29,369 nt of DNA from Thermoleophilia bacterium (GTDB taxonomy: Bacteria > Actinomycetota > Thermoleophilia > Gaiellales > Gaiellaceae). Shown one piece after another: positions 15,156-23,340 of the stretch. A program made the translations under genes and the position numbers. Numbering within the stretch: position 1 is the stretch's first letter; every line of letters starts with the position of its first letter. The stretch lies in contig JAICLM010000002.1 of NCBI GenBank assembly GCA_025927435.1, positions 1 to 29,369 on the forward strand, written 5' to 3'. The notes below the pieces were generated by a model. It made no database searches, was not told where the DNA came from, and worked only from the letters and a program-made list of their open reading frames with translations.

Positions 15156-15871
15156 CCGGCACCGCGTCGATCCTCACGATCGGGAACGAGCTCGTTTCCG
15201 GCGACACCCCGAACACGAATGCGTCGTGGCTGGCGCGCCGGCTCGCGCCGCTCGGCGTTGCCGTGCGGCTGACGGCCGCGGTCCCGGACGAGATCGACGC
15301 GATCGCGGAGTTCGTCCGTGGCCAGGCGCCACGCGTCGACTTCCTCCTCGTCACGGGCGGGCTCGGCGGCACGCCCGACGACCTGACGCGCGAGGCGATC
15401 GCCGCCGCGTTCGGCGTGCCGCAGGAGGAACTGCCGGAGATCGCCGCCGACCTGCGCGCGCGGTTTACCCGCAACCCCGAGTACGCGGCGCGCTGGGCGA
15501 GGTTGCCTCGGGGCAGCAGGCCACTCGCCAATCCGCACGGTGGCGCGCCGGGCTTCGCGATCGAGAACGTCTACGTCCTGCCCGGCCTGCCGAGCGAGAT
15601 GGAGGCGATGTTCGCCTCGATCGAGGAGGAGTTCCGTCGCGGCACCCCCATCGAGTGCTGGCGGCGCATCTACCGCACGTACGAGAGCGTGATTGCCCAG
15701 ACCCTGGCCGAGACCGTCGAGCGCTGGCCCGGCGTCCTCGTCGGTTCCTATCCGAGCTTCAGCACGGAAGGGTCGACGGTCGAAGTGGTGCTCAAGTCGA
15801 GCGACGCCGACGCGCTGGCCGCCGCCTCCGCGTGGCTAGCCGTCGCGATCGAAGAGAGCGGCGGACGGTAG
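15152..15871 (+). CDS. CinA N-domain / molybdopterin-binding-like protein
   Basis: The protein has 239 residues from the GTG at 15152, which overlaps the ABC-F stop (GTGA). It matches the MoCF_biosynth/CinA N-domain: ILTIGNELVSGDTPNTNASW, RLTAAVPDEIDAIAEFV, FLLVTGGLGGTPDDLTREAI, NPHGGAPGFAIENVYVLPGL and PSEMEAMF. In full CinA this domain hydrolyses ADP-ribose-type pyrophosphates beside a C-terminal NMN deamidase. The deamidase is absent here, as in COG1058 single-domain proteins. The true substrate is unknown. The last 36 bases overlap the convergent TMEM175-like gene. Confidence 0.8.
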   Translation: MTGTASILTIGNELVSGDTPNTNASWLARRLAPLGVAVRLTAAVPDEIDAIAEFVRGQAPRVDFLLVTGGLGGTPDDLTREAIAAAFGVPQEELPEIAADLRARFTRNPEYAARWARLPRGSRPLANPHGGAPGFAIENVYVLPGLPSEMEAMFASIEEEFRRGTPIECWRRIYRTYESVIAQTLAETVERWPGVLVGSYPSFSTEGSTVEVVLKSSDADALAAASAWLAVAIEESGGR

Positions 15872-16435
15872 GTAGAACGCCGCGATCGCGAAGGTCAGCA
15901 GGACCGCCGCGAGCGGGCTGAAGAAGGCGACGACGAAGACGGCCGCATACATCGGCACACCGGGATCGAACGCACGTGAGACAGCACGTAGCGCCGAGTC
16001 GGGCACGCCCTCGGCGATCAGTCGCCGGCCGCCGGAGGCATATCGCCACCAGGAGTTGTAGATCACCGACATGAGCACAAACGTCGCTGCGTAGGTGAGT
16101 GCAGCGGCCTTCTCGCCGTCGCTCTGGAGGAACTGGGCGACGAGCTTCGTCGGGAACGGCAGAAATGCGACGGTCAGCAGCAGCAGGTTGTTGATGAACA
16201 GGAACGTCCGGTCCGTGCGTCCCATGAGGGAGACCGCATGGTGGTGGTTCATCCAGATGATCCCGATCGTGATGAAGCTCGTGAGGTACGCGAGGTACGA
16301 GGGCCAGAGATGAAGGAGCTGGCTGCCGAGGTCCGGGCTGGTGGAGTCGACGCTGAACTCCAGCACGAGCAGCGTTGCGGCGATCGCGAACACGCCGTCG
16401 CTGTACGTCTCCATGCGGGCGGTGCCGGGCTCCAC
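15836..16435 (-). CDS. TMEM175-type potassium channel (DUF1211)
   Basis: The protein has 199 residues with about six membrane helices. The family signature RxxxFSDGVxAI is present as RMETYSDGVFAIAATLLVLE. Further conserved pieces are WMNHHHAVSLMGRTDR, FLFINNLLLLTVAFLPFPTK and the late helices VPMYAAVFVVAFFSPLAAVL. The GTG at 16435 is preferred because the later ATG (16414) would lose the signature arginine. Bacterial TMEM175 proteins are tetrameric K+ channels. The gene follows the LLM oxidoreductase after 32 bases and is probably in the same transcript. It adds a K+ exit or leak route to the K+ uptake cluster at the left of the window. Confidence 0.85.
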   Translation of the reverse strand: MEPGTARMETYSDGVFAIAATLLVLEFSVDSTSPDLGSQLLHLWPSYLAYLTSFITIGIIWMNHHHAVSLMGRTDRTFLFINNLLLLTVAFLPFPTKLVAQFLQSDGEKAAALTYAATFVLMSVIYNSWWRYASGGRRLIAEGVPDSALRAVSRAFDPGVPMYAAVFVVAFFSPLAAVLLTFAIAAFYLPSAALFDRDG

Positions 16436-16467
16436 CGGGCGGATCGTCTCGGACGGGCCGGACGGCT

Positions 16468-17385
16468 CTAGACCAGCGCCGGCGCGAGCTCGCGGCCGAG
16501 CAGGCGGACGGGCTCGAGATCGGTGTGGAGGAGGTGCTGGAGCATGACGCGGTCGCAGCCGGCGCGCTCGTAGGCGCGGAGACGCTCGGCGACTTCCTCC
16601 ACGGAGCCCACCAGGCCGACCGCCTCGACCCGCGACAGCCACTCCTCGAACGTCGTGTCGCGCGACCGGCGGGAGAAGAGCGTCCGTGCGCGGTCGAGCG
16701 CGTCGTCGCGCGTCTCCCCGACGAGGAATCCCGTCATGACGCTGAAGCACAAGCCCGGCACCTTGGCGCGGATCGCCGCGGCGTCTTCGGGGGAGACGAA
16801 CGGCGTGTTGTACTCGTCGGCGAACCTGAGCGCGGGCTCGACGGTGCCGCGCCCGCCACCTCCGCCCACGAGGAGCGGCGGCCGCGGCTGCTGGACGGGC
16901 TTCGGCTGCGCGGGCGCGTCCTCGAGCGTGTAGTGCCGGCCGGGGAAGTCGACCCGCTCTTCGGTCCAGAGCCGGTGGATGATCTCGACCTGCTCGGCGA
17001 GCAGCTCGACCCGCGTGCTCATCTCGGGGAACGGGAAGCCGTACGCGCGGTGCTCGCGCTCCATCCAGCCTGCGCCGAGCCCGAGCTCGATCCGTCCGCC
17101 CGAGACGTGGTCGGCGGTTGCCGCGGCGTTCGCGAGCAGGCCAGGCGGGCGGAACGTCGCGGGCGAGACGAGCGTGCCGAAGCGGAGGCTCGAGGTGCGG
17201 GCCGCGAGCGCGGCGATCGTCGTCCAGGCGTCGTGTGCGACGTTGCCGGCCTCGTCGCCCTGCGAGATGTAGTGGTCGGAGCGGAAGAGCGTCTCGACGC
17301 CGTGCTCTTCGCAGGCATCCGCGAGCGCGCACCAGTCCTGCCACGTCACGCCCTCCTGCCCCTCGATCATGAGCGCGAGCCGCAT
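16468..17385 (-). CDS. LLM-class flavin/F420-dependent oxidoreductase
   Basis: The protein has 305 residues with a luciferase-like TIM barrel: LALMIEGQEGVTWQDWCALA, ETLFRSDHYISQGD, LAARTSSLRFGTLVSPATFR, PGLLANAAATADHVSGGRIE, LGLGAGWMEREHRAYGFPFP, RVELLAEQVEIIHRLWTEER, PLLVGGGGGRGTVEPALRFA and a C-terminal helix after VGSVEEVAERLRAYERAGCD. The pattern fits the F420-dependent branch common in Actinobacteria, although FMN use cannot be excluded. The substrate is unknown. The ATG at 17385 lies six bases from a TACGCT box and is divergent from the Rieske fusion gene. Confidence 0.88.
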   Translation of the reverse strand: MRLALMIEGQEGVTWQDWCALADACEEHGVETLFRSDHYISQGDEAGNVAHDAWTTIAALAARTSSLRFGTLVSPATFRPPGLLANAAATADHVSGGRIELGLGAGWMEREHRAYGFPFPEMSTRVELLAEQVEIIHRLWTEERVDFPGRHYTLEDAPAQPKPVQQPRPPLLVGGGGGRGTVEPALRFADEYNTPFVSPEDAAAIRAKVPGLCFSVMTGFLVGETRDDALDRARTLFSRRSRDTTFEEWLSRVEAVGLVGSVEEVAERLRAYERAGCDRVMLQHLLHTDLEPVRLLGRELAPALV

Positions 17386-17391
17386 GGAGCG

Positions 17392-17397
17392 AGCGTA
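17392..17397 (-). promoter_or_regulatory. -10 box (TACGCT) of the LLM oxidoreductase gene
   Basis: Read on the minus strand, TACGCT ends six bases before the ATG, with no room for a Shine-Dalgarno after the expected transcription start. This is the leaderless pattern seen elsewhere in the window. Confidence 0.4.
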
Positions 17398-17436
17398 AGC
17401 GTTTCCGTCCGGGATGGGTCGGGGACCACAGTTTCC

Positions 17437-18291
17437 ATGACGAATCTGCGTCTCACGAAGCAGCTCGCAAACCTCGTGGAACCGCTCGACGAGATCGTCG
17501 AGCCGGTGCAGGGGATCGTGAACTCCGTGCCGCAGCCGGTACGGGACGTCCTCGACGGGGTCTGGTTCGGGAACCCGCTCCATCCCGCGCTGACGGACGT
17601 GCCGCTCGGCTCGTGGACCGCGGCGTTCGCCCTCGATCTCGTCGGCTCGGAGTCGGCGGACGGAGCGCTCGCGGTCGGGATCCTCGGCGCGGTACCAACG
17701 GCCCTGACGGGCCTCAACGACTGGAGTCACCTCAAGGACGACGCCCGCCGGATCGGGACCGTGCACGCCCTCGTCAACTCGGCGGGGCTCGCGCTCAACG
17801 TCCTCTCGCTCGCGGCGCGCCGCGGGGGCCACCGCGGCCTCGGACGCATCCTCTCGACGGTCGCCTATGGGGGCACCCTCTTCTCCGCCCACCTCGGCGG
17901 CCATCTCTCGTTCGGGCTGGGGATCCGGGTCAACCGCACGGCGTTCGAGAGCCCGCGCGACCGCTACGCGCCGGTCTGTGAGGAGAAGGAGCTCAACGGC
18001 GGCAAGCTCGTCGGCGTCGAGCTCGAAGGCGCGTCGGTGGTCGTCTCACGGTCGGAGGAGAGCGGCGAGGTGTGCGCGATCGCTGCGACGTGCTCCCACC
18101 TCGGCGGTCCGCTCGACGAGGGTAAACGGGACGGCGACACGGTCACCTGCCCGTGGCACGGCTCCCGCTTCGACCTGTGCACGGGCGAGGTGCATGGCGG
18201 CCCGGCGGTCTACCCGCAACCGCGCTACGAGACCCGCGTCCGCTCCGAAAAGGTCGAGATCCGCATCGCAAAGGAAGACGACAAGGACTGA
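17437..18291 (+). CDS. DUF2231 membrane domain fused to a Rieske [2Fe-2S] domain
   Basis: The protein has 284 residues. The N-terminal half (about 40-165) is a DUF2231-type four-helix membrane domain: FGNPLHPALTDVPLGSWTAA, AVGILGAVPTALTGLNDW, ARRIGTVHALVNSAGLALNV, GGTLFSAHLGGHLSFGLGI. The C-terminal half (about 175-280) is a Rieske ferredoxin domain with both cluster motifs intact, CSHLGGPL and CPWHGSRFD, about 17 residues apart. It is therefore a membrane-anchored one-electron carrier. The partner redox enzyme is not evident here, though the LLM oxidoreductase is divergent and 51 bases away. No Rieske oxygenase alpha subunit or cytochrome b is nearby. Confidence 0.85.
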   Translation: MTNLRLTKQLANLVEPLDEIVEPVQGIVNSVPQPVRDVLDGVWFGNPLHPALTDVPLGSWTAAFALDLVGSESADGALAVGILGAVPTALTGLNDWSHLKDDARRIGTVHALVNSAGLALNVLSLAARRGGHRGLGRILSTVAYGGTLFSAHLGGHLSFGLGIRVNRTAFESPRDRYAPVCEEKELNGGKLVGVELEGASVVVSRSEESGEVCAIAATCSHLGGPLDEGKRDGDTVTCPWHGSRFDLCTGEVHGGPAVYPQPRYETRVRSEKVEIRIAKEDDKD

Positions 18292-18304
18292 CGGACGGCG
18301 CGGC

Positions 18305-18310
18305 TACGAT
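18305..18310 (+). promoter_or_regulatory. -10 box (TACGAT) of pcrA
   Basis: TACGAT ends six bases before the GTG at 18317, the same leaderless geometry as kimA and the LLM gene. It lies in the 25-base gap after the Rieske fusion gene. Confidence 0.4.
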
Positions 18311-18316
18311 CGAGCG

Positions 18317-20473
18317 GTGGCCGCGACGACCCCGGAGACCTACCTCGCCGACCTGAATCCGGCGCAGCGCGAGGCCGTTCTCCACACCGAGGGCCCCGTG
18401 CTCGTGGTCGCCGGTGCCGGCTCGGGCAAGACCCGCGTCCTCACGCGGCGCATCGCGCACCTGCTCGGCCCCATCGGCGCGAAGCCGCCCGAGATCCTCG
18501 CGATCACGTTCACGAACAAGGCGGCGGGGGAGATGCGCGAGCGCGTCCAGGACCTCGTCGGCCCGCCCGCCAGCGCCGCGTGGGTGATGACGTTCCACTC
18601 CGCGTGCGGCCGGATCCTGAGACGAGAAGCCCAGCGCCTTGGCTACCGCTCGAACTTCACGATCTACGACCAGGCCGACCAGATCCGCCTCGTCAAGCGC
18701 TGTCTCGAGGAGCTCGAGCGCGACCCGAAGCGCTTCACCCCGCGCGGCATCCACTCCCAGATCTCGAACGCGAAGAACACGCTCGTCGGCCCGGACGAGT
18801 ACACGGAACGAGTCTCGAGCTTCTACGACCAGACCGTGGCCGAGGTCTACGACCTCTACCAGAAGCGCCTCTTTGCCTCGAACGCCGTCGACTTCGACGA
18901 CATGCTCTTCCTCACGGTCGACGTGCTCGAGCGCTTCCCCGAGGCGCGCGAGAAGTGGCAGGACGCGTTCCACTACATCCTCGTCGACGAGTACCAGGAC
19001 ACGAACCACGCGCAGTACCGCCTGCTCCAGCTCCTCGCCGAGAAGCGCCGCAACGTCTTCGCCGTCGGCGACCCGGATCAGTCGATCTACGGCTTCCGCG
19101 GCGCCGACATTCGCAACGTGCTCGAGTTCGAGCACGATTTCCCCGGCTCCTACACGATCGCGCTCGAGCAGAACTATCGCTCGACCCAGCACATCCTCGA
19201 CGCTGCGAACGGCGTCATCCGCCACAACCGCGAGCGCAAGGAGAAGAACCTCTGGTCGGAGCTCGGCGACGGCGATCCGGTCCGCGTCGTCGAGGTCGAG
19301 GACGAGCACGCCGAGGCCCGCTACGTCGCCGCCGAGATCGCACTGCTCGTCGAGGAGGGCTTCAACGGGAGCGACGTCGCCGTCTTCTACCGGACGAACG
19401 CGCAGAGCCGCGTGCTCGAGGACGTGCTCGTGCGGCAGGGGATCGCGTACCAGGTGATCGGCGGCCCGCGCTTCTACGAGCGCGCCGAGATCAAGGACCT
19501 CGTCGCCTATCTCCAGGTGCTCGACAACCCGTACGACGCCGTGTCCCTGCTCCGCATTGCGAACCGCCCCCGGCGCGGCATCGGCGACACGACCCTCGCG
19601 CGCCTCCAGACCTGGGCGGACCAGCGCGAGATCTCGCTCTGGGAGGCGACCGCCGAGGCCGAGATGGCCGGCGTCGGCGCCGCGCCGCAGAAGGCGCTCA
19701 AGAGCTTCCGGGCCACGATCGAGTCGCTCATGTCCGCGGCGCAGGAGTTCGAGGTCCCCGAGCTGATCGAGGAGGTGCTCCAGCGCAGCGGCTACATGGA
19801 GTCGCTCGAGGCCGAGCGCACGATCGAGGCGCAGGGCAGGATCGAGAACCTGCAGGAGCTCGTGTCGGTCGCACGCGAGTGGCGCGAGCAGGCGGAGGAC
19901 ACGACGTTGAGCGCCTTCCTCCAGGAGGTTTCGCTCTACTCGGACCAGGACGCGATCCGCGGCGACGGCTCGCTCGTCACGCTCATGACCCTGCACAACG
20001 CGAAGGGCCTCGAGTTCCGCGCCGTCTACCTCATCGGGATGGAGGAGGGGATCTTCCCGCACTCGCGCTCGATCGAGGAGCAGGGGATCGAGGAGGAGCG
20101 GCGGCTCTGCTACGTCGGCATGACCCGGGCGCAGGAGCGCCTCACGCTGCTGCACGCCTCCTCGCGGATGCTCTACGGCGGCCGCAACCACAACCTGCCG
20201 TCGCGCTTCCTCGACGAGCTGCCCGACTCGCACGTCGAGCGCGAGCGCCTGCGACCGGCGTCGTGGTCGAGCTACGGCGCGCCGCGGCAGAGCCAGATCG
20301 CGCCGCAGGAGAACGTCCCCGACCTCTCGACCGGCGACTCCGTCCGCCACTCGACCCTCGGCGAGGGCGTCGTCGTCCGGATCGAGCCGGGTGGCCTCGT
20401 CACCGTCCGCTTCGCCGAGGACGGCAGCGAGCGCAAGCTCATGCTCGACTACGCGCCGCTCGAGAAGCTGTAG
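18317..20473 (+). CDS. pcrA: ATP-dependent DNA helicase PcrA/UvrD
   Basis: The protein has 718 residues, within the usual PcrA range, with every SF1A helicase motif: Q-motif LNPAQREAV, I AGAGSGKTRVLTRRI, Ia ITFTNKAAGEM, II ILVDEYQDTN, III FAVGDPDQSIYGFRGAD, IV ALEQNYRSTQHIL, V TLMTLHNAKGLEF and VI LCYVGMTRAQERLTLL. The C-terminal Tudor-like tail (LSTGDSVRHSTLGEGVVVRI) is the part that contacts RNA polymerase in PcrA. It unwinds DNA in repair and removes RecA or stalled transcription complexes. The GTG at 18317 is chosen because longer readings run back into the Rieske gene. Confidence 0.95.
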   Translation: MAATTPETYLADLNPAQREAVLHTEGPVLVVAGAGSGKTRVLTRRIAHLLGPIGAKPPEILAITFTNKAAGEMRERVQDLVGPPASAAWVMTFHSACGRILRREAQRLGYRSNFTIYDQADQIRLVKRCLEELERDPKRFTPRGIHSQISNAKNTLVGPDEYTERVSSFYDQTVAEVYDLYQKRLFASNAVDFDDMLFLTVDVLERFPEAREKWQDAFHYILVDEYQDTNHAQYRLLQLLAEKRRNVFAVGDPDQSIYGFRGADIRNVLEFEHDFPGSYTIALEQNYRSTQHILDAANGVIRHNRERKEKNLWSELGDGDPVRVVEVEDEHAEARYVAAEIALLVEEGFNGSDVAVFYRTNAQSRVLEDVLVRQGIAYQVIGGPRFYERAEIKDLVAYLQVLDNPYDAVSLLRIANRPRRGIGDTTLARLQTWADQREISLWEATAEAEMAGVGAAPQKALKSFRATIESLMSAAQEFEVPELIEEVLQRSGYMESLEAERTIEAQGRIENLQELVSVAREWREQAEDTTLSAFLQEVSLYSDQDAIRGDGSLVTLMTLHNAKGLEFRAVYLIGMEEGIFPHSRSIEEQGIEEERRLCYVGMTRAQERLTLLHASSRMLYGGRNHNLPSRFLDELPDSHVERERLRPASWSSYGAPRQSQIAPQENVPDLSTGDSVRHSTLGEGVVVRIEPGGLVTVRFAEDGSERKLMLDYAPLEKL

Positions 20474-20476
20474 CGT
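20471..20476 (+). promoter_or_regulatory. -10 box (TAGCGT) overlapping the pcrA stop
   Basis: TAGCGT begins with the pcrA stop codon TAG and ends seven bases before the GTG of the acetyltransferase gene, making a leaderless downstream promoter plausible. Read-through from pcrA is also possible. Confidence 0.35.
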
Positions 20477-20483
20477 CGCACTC

Positions 20484-21689
20484 GTGTTCGACGTCCGAGC
20501 CTGCGCCGACCAGGACGAGTACGGCCGCGCCATCGGCGCGATCGGCCAGTACTTCAACCCGCCGCCCACCGAGGAGTTCCTCGAGCGCTGGGTCAAAATG
20601 CTCCCGCACGAGCGGATGCACGCCGCCTTCGAGGACGGCCAGATCGTCGGCGGCGCCGGCGCGTTCCCGTTCGAGCTCTCGGTGCCGGGCGGATCGCTGC
20701 CGTGCGCCGGCGTGACGGCCGTCGGTGTCCACCCGACGCATCGCCGCCGCGGCGTCCTCCGCACGATGATGGACGCGCAGCTGCGCGACGTCCACGAGCG
20801 CGGCGAGCCGATCGCTGCGCTCTGGGCGTCCGAGGAGACGATCTACGGCCGCTTCGGCTACGGCATCGCGTCGTGGGCCGGCGAGCTGAGCGTCCCCCAC
20901 GAGTGGGACGCGTTCGCCGAGCCGGGCGCGTCCGTCGGCACCACCCGCTTCGTCACGCCCGAGGAGGCGCGCGAGCTGTTCCCGCCCGTCTACGACGCGG
21001 TGCGGCGAGAGCGGCCGGGGATGATGTCGAGGAACGAGGTCTGGTGGGAAGACCGGCACCTCCGCCAGGAGGAGCGCGAGAGCGACGCGCCGCGCCGCTT
21101 CGTCGTGCTCGAGCTCGACGGTGAGCCGCTCGCGTACGCGATCTACCGGACGCATTTCAGCTTCGACGGGGGCTCAGCGAGCTCACGGCTCGTCGTCCGC
21201 GAGGCGCTTGGTGCGACGCCGCAGGCGACGGCGGCGATCTGGCGGTTCCTTCTCGACGTCGACTGGATGGGCTCGGTCGAGGTCTATCTCGCGCCGCCCG
21301 ACCATCCGCTCTTCCTGCTTCTCGCCACGCCGCGCCGGATGCGCTACCGGATGGGCGACGGACTCTGGGTGCGGGTCGTCGATCTCCCCGCGGCGCTGGC
21401 GGGCCGAACGTACGGCGAGGGCGGGCCGCTCGTCCTCGAGGTGCGCGACGCCGTCTGCGAGTGGAACGACGGACGTTGGAAGCTCGACGGCGGCACCTGC
21501 GAGCGCACCGACGATGAGCCCGACCTCGCGCTCGACGTGTCCGCGCTCGGCTCCGCGTACCTCGGGGCAGTCTCGTTCAGGCAGCTCCGAGAGGCGGGGC
21601 GGATCGAGGAGACAAAACCGGGAGCGATTGAACGCGCCGACGCGTTGTTCGCGTGGCGGCCGCTCCCCTGGTGCCTCGAGATCTTCTAG
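20484..21689 (+). CDS. Eis-like GNAT N-acetyltransferase
   Basis: The protein has 401 residues, the length of the Eis (enhanced intracellular survival) family: tandem GNAT folds followed by an SCP2-like C-terminal domain. The acetyl-CoA loop is CAGVTAVGVHPTHRRRGVLR (about 75-94), followed by ALWASEETIYGRFGYGIAS, typical of Eis. The C-terminal part has VLEVRDAVCEWNDGRWKLDG and LALDVSALGSAYLGAV, the SCP2-like region. Family members acetylate amines, including aminoglycosides and protein lysines in mycobacteria, but most homologues have no known substrate. The GTG at 20484 follows pcrA by 10 bases. Confidence 0.88.
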   Translation: MFDVRACADQDEYGRAIGAIGQYFNPPPTEEFLERWVKMLPHERMHAAFEDGQIVGGAGAFPFELSVPGGSLPCAGVTAVGVHPTHRRRGVLRTMMDAQLRDVHERGEPIAALWASEETIYGRFGYGIASWAGELSVPHEWDAFAEPGASVGTTRFVTPEEARELFPPVYDAVRRERPGMMSRNEVWWEDRHLRQEERESDAPRRFVVLELDGEPLAYAIYRTHFSFDGGSASSRLVVREALGATPQATAAIWRFLLDVDWMGSVEVYLAPPDHPLFLLLATPRRMRYRMGDGLWVRVVDLPAALAGRTYGEGGPLVLEVRDAVCEWNDGRWKLDGGTCERTDDEPDLALDVSALGSAYLGAVSFRQLREAGRIEETKPGAIERADALFAWRPLPWCLEIF

Positions 21690-21814
21690 ACCCGGTAGAT
21701 TCGCGCAGTTTTCGCTCATTGCAGCGAACGGCTCACCTGAACGAGTGAATCGGCGGGTCCTACCACTTTCGAGGGACGCCCAGTGGGTTTTGCGCACCTA
21801 CTTTCCGCCTCCCC
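21690..21814 (+). other. Leader region before the c-di-GMP genes
   Basis: A 125-base non-coding stretch. TAGATT (about 21697-21702) could be a -10 box. CCACT (21763-21767) and AGTGG (21782-21786) can pair and are followed by GTTTTG, a weak attenuator-like hairpin. I compared it with the conserved core of the c-di-GMP (GEMM) riboswitch and saw no match. Nothing else is recognisable. Confidence 0.35.
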
Positions 21815-21970
21815 ATGCGGTTTCTGCGGCTTTCCCCATCCCCGAAGAGCCGGCGACTGCTCTCGGTGCTGATCGGCACCGCGTGCGCTGCCGCTCGTGC
21901 GCTCGATCGTCTCGTTCACCTCCTGGGGGGCTCGGCCACCTCGGTCGACGTCGTCCCCGAGAACCCATGA
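21815..21970 (+). CDS. Possible 51-residue leader protein coupled to the HD-GYP gene
   Basis: An ATG at 21815 opens a frame of 51 codons, rich in GC at third positions, whose TGA overlaps the ATG of the HD-GYP gene (ATGA). The product is basic at the N-terminus (MRFLRLSPSPKSRRLL), then moderately hydrophobic (SVLIGTACAAARALDRLVHL), with a polar end (TSVDVVPENP). No family recognised and no strong Shine-Dalgarno. It fills what would otherwise be a 277-base gap. The exact start/stop overlap matches the way the two following genes are joined, which favours a real coupled gene or a leader peptide, but chance is not excluded. Confidence 0.4.
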   Translation: MRFLRLSPSPKSRRLLSVLIGTACAAARALDRLVHLLGGSATSVDVVPENP

Positions 21971-23340
21971 GCACCGCAGCGGTCGAAACGACGCGCCAGG
22001 CGCTGCGACTGCGCGGCACGCGGATCGGAGATCTGACGCTGGCGGCGTGGTTCTACTGGGCCGCCGTCGTCGTTCCGGCGGCGGTCGGGATCCCGCTCGC
22101 TGCCGCGCACGTGGAGACGATCGACTGGCGCCGCTTCGCAGTCCTGGCGGTGCTCGCCTCGGCCTCGCAGCTCCTCTCCTTCCACCTCAACCGTCGGCGC
22201 GTGTTCCATCCTGGGATCCTTTTCATCGTCGCCGGCGCGCTGCTGCTGCCGCCTCAGCTGATGATCCTGCTCGTCGTCGTCCAGTGCCTGCCGGACTGGT
22301 TCAAGCACCGCTACCCCTGGCACATCCAGACGTTCAACATCGCGAACTACGTGGTGTCGGGCGTCGCTGCGTGGGGGGTCGGCGAGGCGATCGGCTTCTC
22401 GGCGTCGCTCGCTCGTGGGGCCGCGGCAGGCGCGTGTGCCGCTCTCGTCTTCGTCGTCACGAACCGGCTCTTGCTGCTGCCGATGCTCTATCTCGGCCGC
22501 GGCCTGACGCCCCGTAAGACGGGGCTGCTGGACGCCGAGGACCTGACGATCGAGCTCGTCCTCGCGCTGATGGCGGTGCCGGTCGCAGGGCTCTGGTCGC
22601 ACAGCCTGGCCCTCGCGGGGCTGGCGCTCGCTCCGCTCTTCCTCATCCACTTCACGCAGCGCGCGGTGCTGCGGCTGGAGGAGGCGGGCGAGGTGATCGG
22701 CCGGCAGAACGTGTCGCTCGAGGAAGCGCACCGCGCGGTGATCGAGCGCTCGACGGCCGCCCTCGAGGCGCTGTCGGCGACGGTCGACGCGCGCGACACG
22801 TACACGGCCGGCCACTCGCGCCGGGTCGCCGCCTCGGCGAGCGTTATCGCGCGCGAGCTCGGCCTCTCAGGCCCGGAGCTCCTGGTCGTCGACCAGGCGG
22901 CGCTCCTGCACGACATCGGCAAGATCGGCGTCCCGGATGTGGTGCTCCTGAAGGAGGGCCCGCTCACCGCGGCCGAGTGGGTCGTCATGCGCGGCCATCC
23001 GGAAGAGGGCGCGCGGATCATCGAGCGGCTCGGCTACCTCGACGAAGTCGTCCCGGGTATCCGCTACCACCACGAGCGCATCGACGGCCGGGGCTATCCC
23101 GACGGCCTGCTCGGCGACGAAATCCCGCTCGTCGCGCGGATCATCCATGTCGCCGACGCGCTCGACGCGATGACCACGAAGCGCCTCTACCGCGAGGAGC
23201 GCAGCTTCGAGGAGGCGTTCGAGGAGATCCGGCGTGGCCGCGGCACGGACTTCTGCGAACTGTGCGTCGACGCGTTCGAGCAGGCGGTCGCCAAGCGGCT
23301 GATCGGCAAGCTGGCGCCGGTGCGGGAGCTGGTGGCGTGA
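21967..23340 (+). CDS. Membrane HD-GYP c-di-GMP phosphodiesterase
   Basis: The protein has 457 residues. About 25-235 is a multi-helix membrane sensor domain (FHPGILFIVAGALLLPPQLM, RYPWHIQTFNIANYVVSGVA). A helical linker (about 236-270) leads to the HD-GYP domain: HSRRVA near 283, LLHDIGKIGVPD (HD at 315-316), HPEEGARIIERL and YHHERIDGRGYPDGL (HH at 368-369, GYP intact), HVADALDAMTT. All metal-binding residues expected of an active phosphodiesterase appear present. It should degrade c-di-GMP. Its stop overlaps the GTG of the diguanylate cyclase (GTGA), and the two share the membrane domain, so they probably answer the same signal with opposite outputs. Confidence 0.92.
   Translation: MSTAAVETTRQALRLRGTRIGDLTLAAWFYWAAVVVPAAVGIPLAAAHVETIDWRRFAVLAVLASASQLLSFHLNRRRVFHPGILFIVAGALLLPPQLMILLVVVQCLPDWFKHRYPWHIQTFNIANYVVSGVAAWGVGEAIGFSASLARGAAAGACAALVFVVTNRLLLLPMLYLGRGLTPRKTGLLDAEDLTIELVLALMAVPVAGLWSHSLALAGLALAPLFLIHFTQRAVLRLEEAGEVIGRQNVSLEEAHRAVIERSTAALEALSATVDARDTYTAGHSRRVAASASVIARELGLSGPELLVVDQAALLHDIGKIGVPDVVLLKEGPLTAAEWVVMRGHPEEGARIIERLGYLDEVVPGIRYHHERIDGRGYPDGLLGDEIPLVARIIHVADALDAMTTKRLYREERSFEEAFEEIRRGRGTDFCELCVDAFEQAVAKRLIGKLAPVRELVA

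Noticed and set aside
18143..20764. Very long open frame on the minus strand (873 codons) across pcrA.
   Set aside because: It is the antisense shadow of pcrA, which has every helicase motif. The minus-strand product is rich in D, E, R, V and L repeats with no recognisable fold.
21690..21966. A c-di-GMP riboswitch before the HD-GYP/GGDEF genes.
   Set aside because: The conserved GEMM core could not be found; only a weak hairpin is present.
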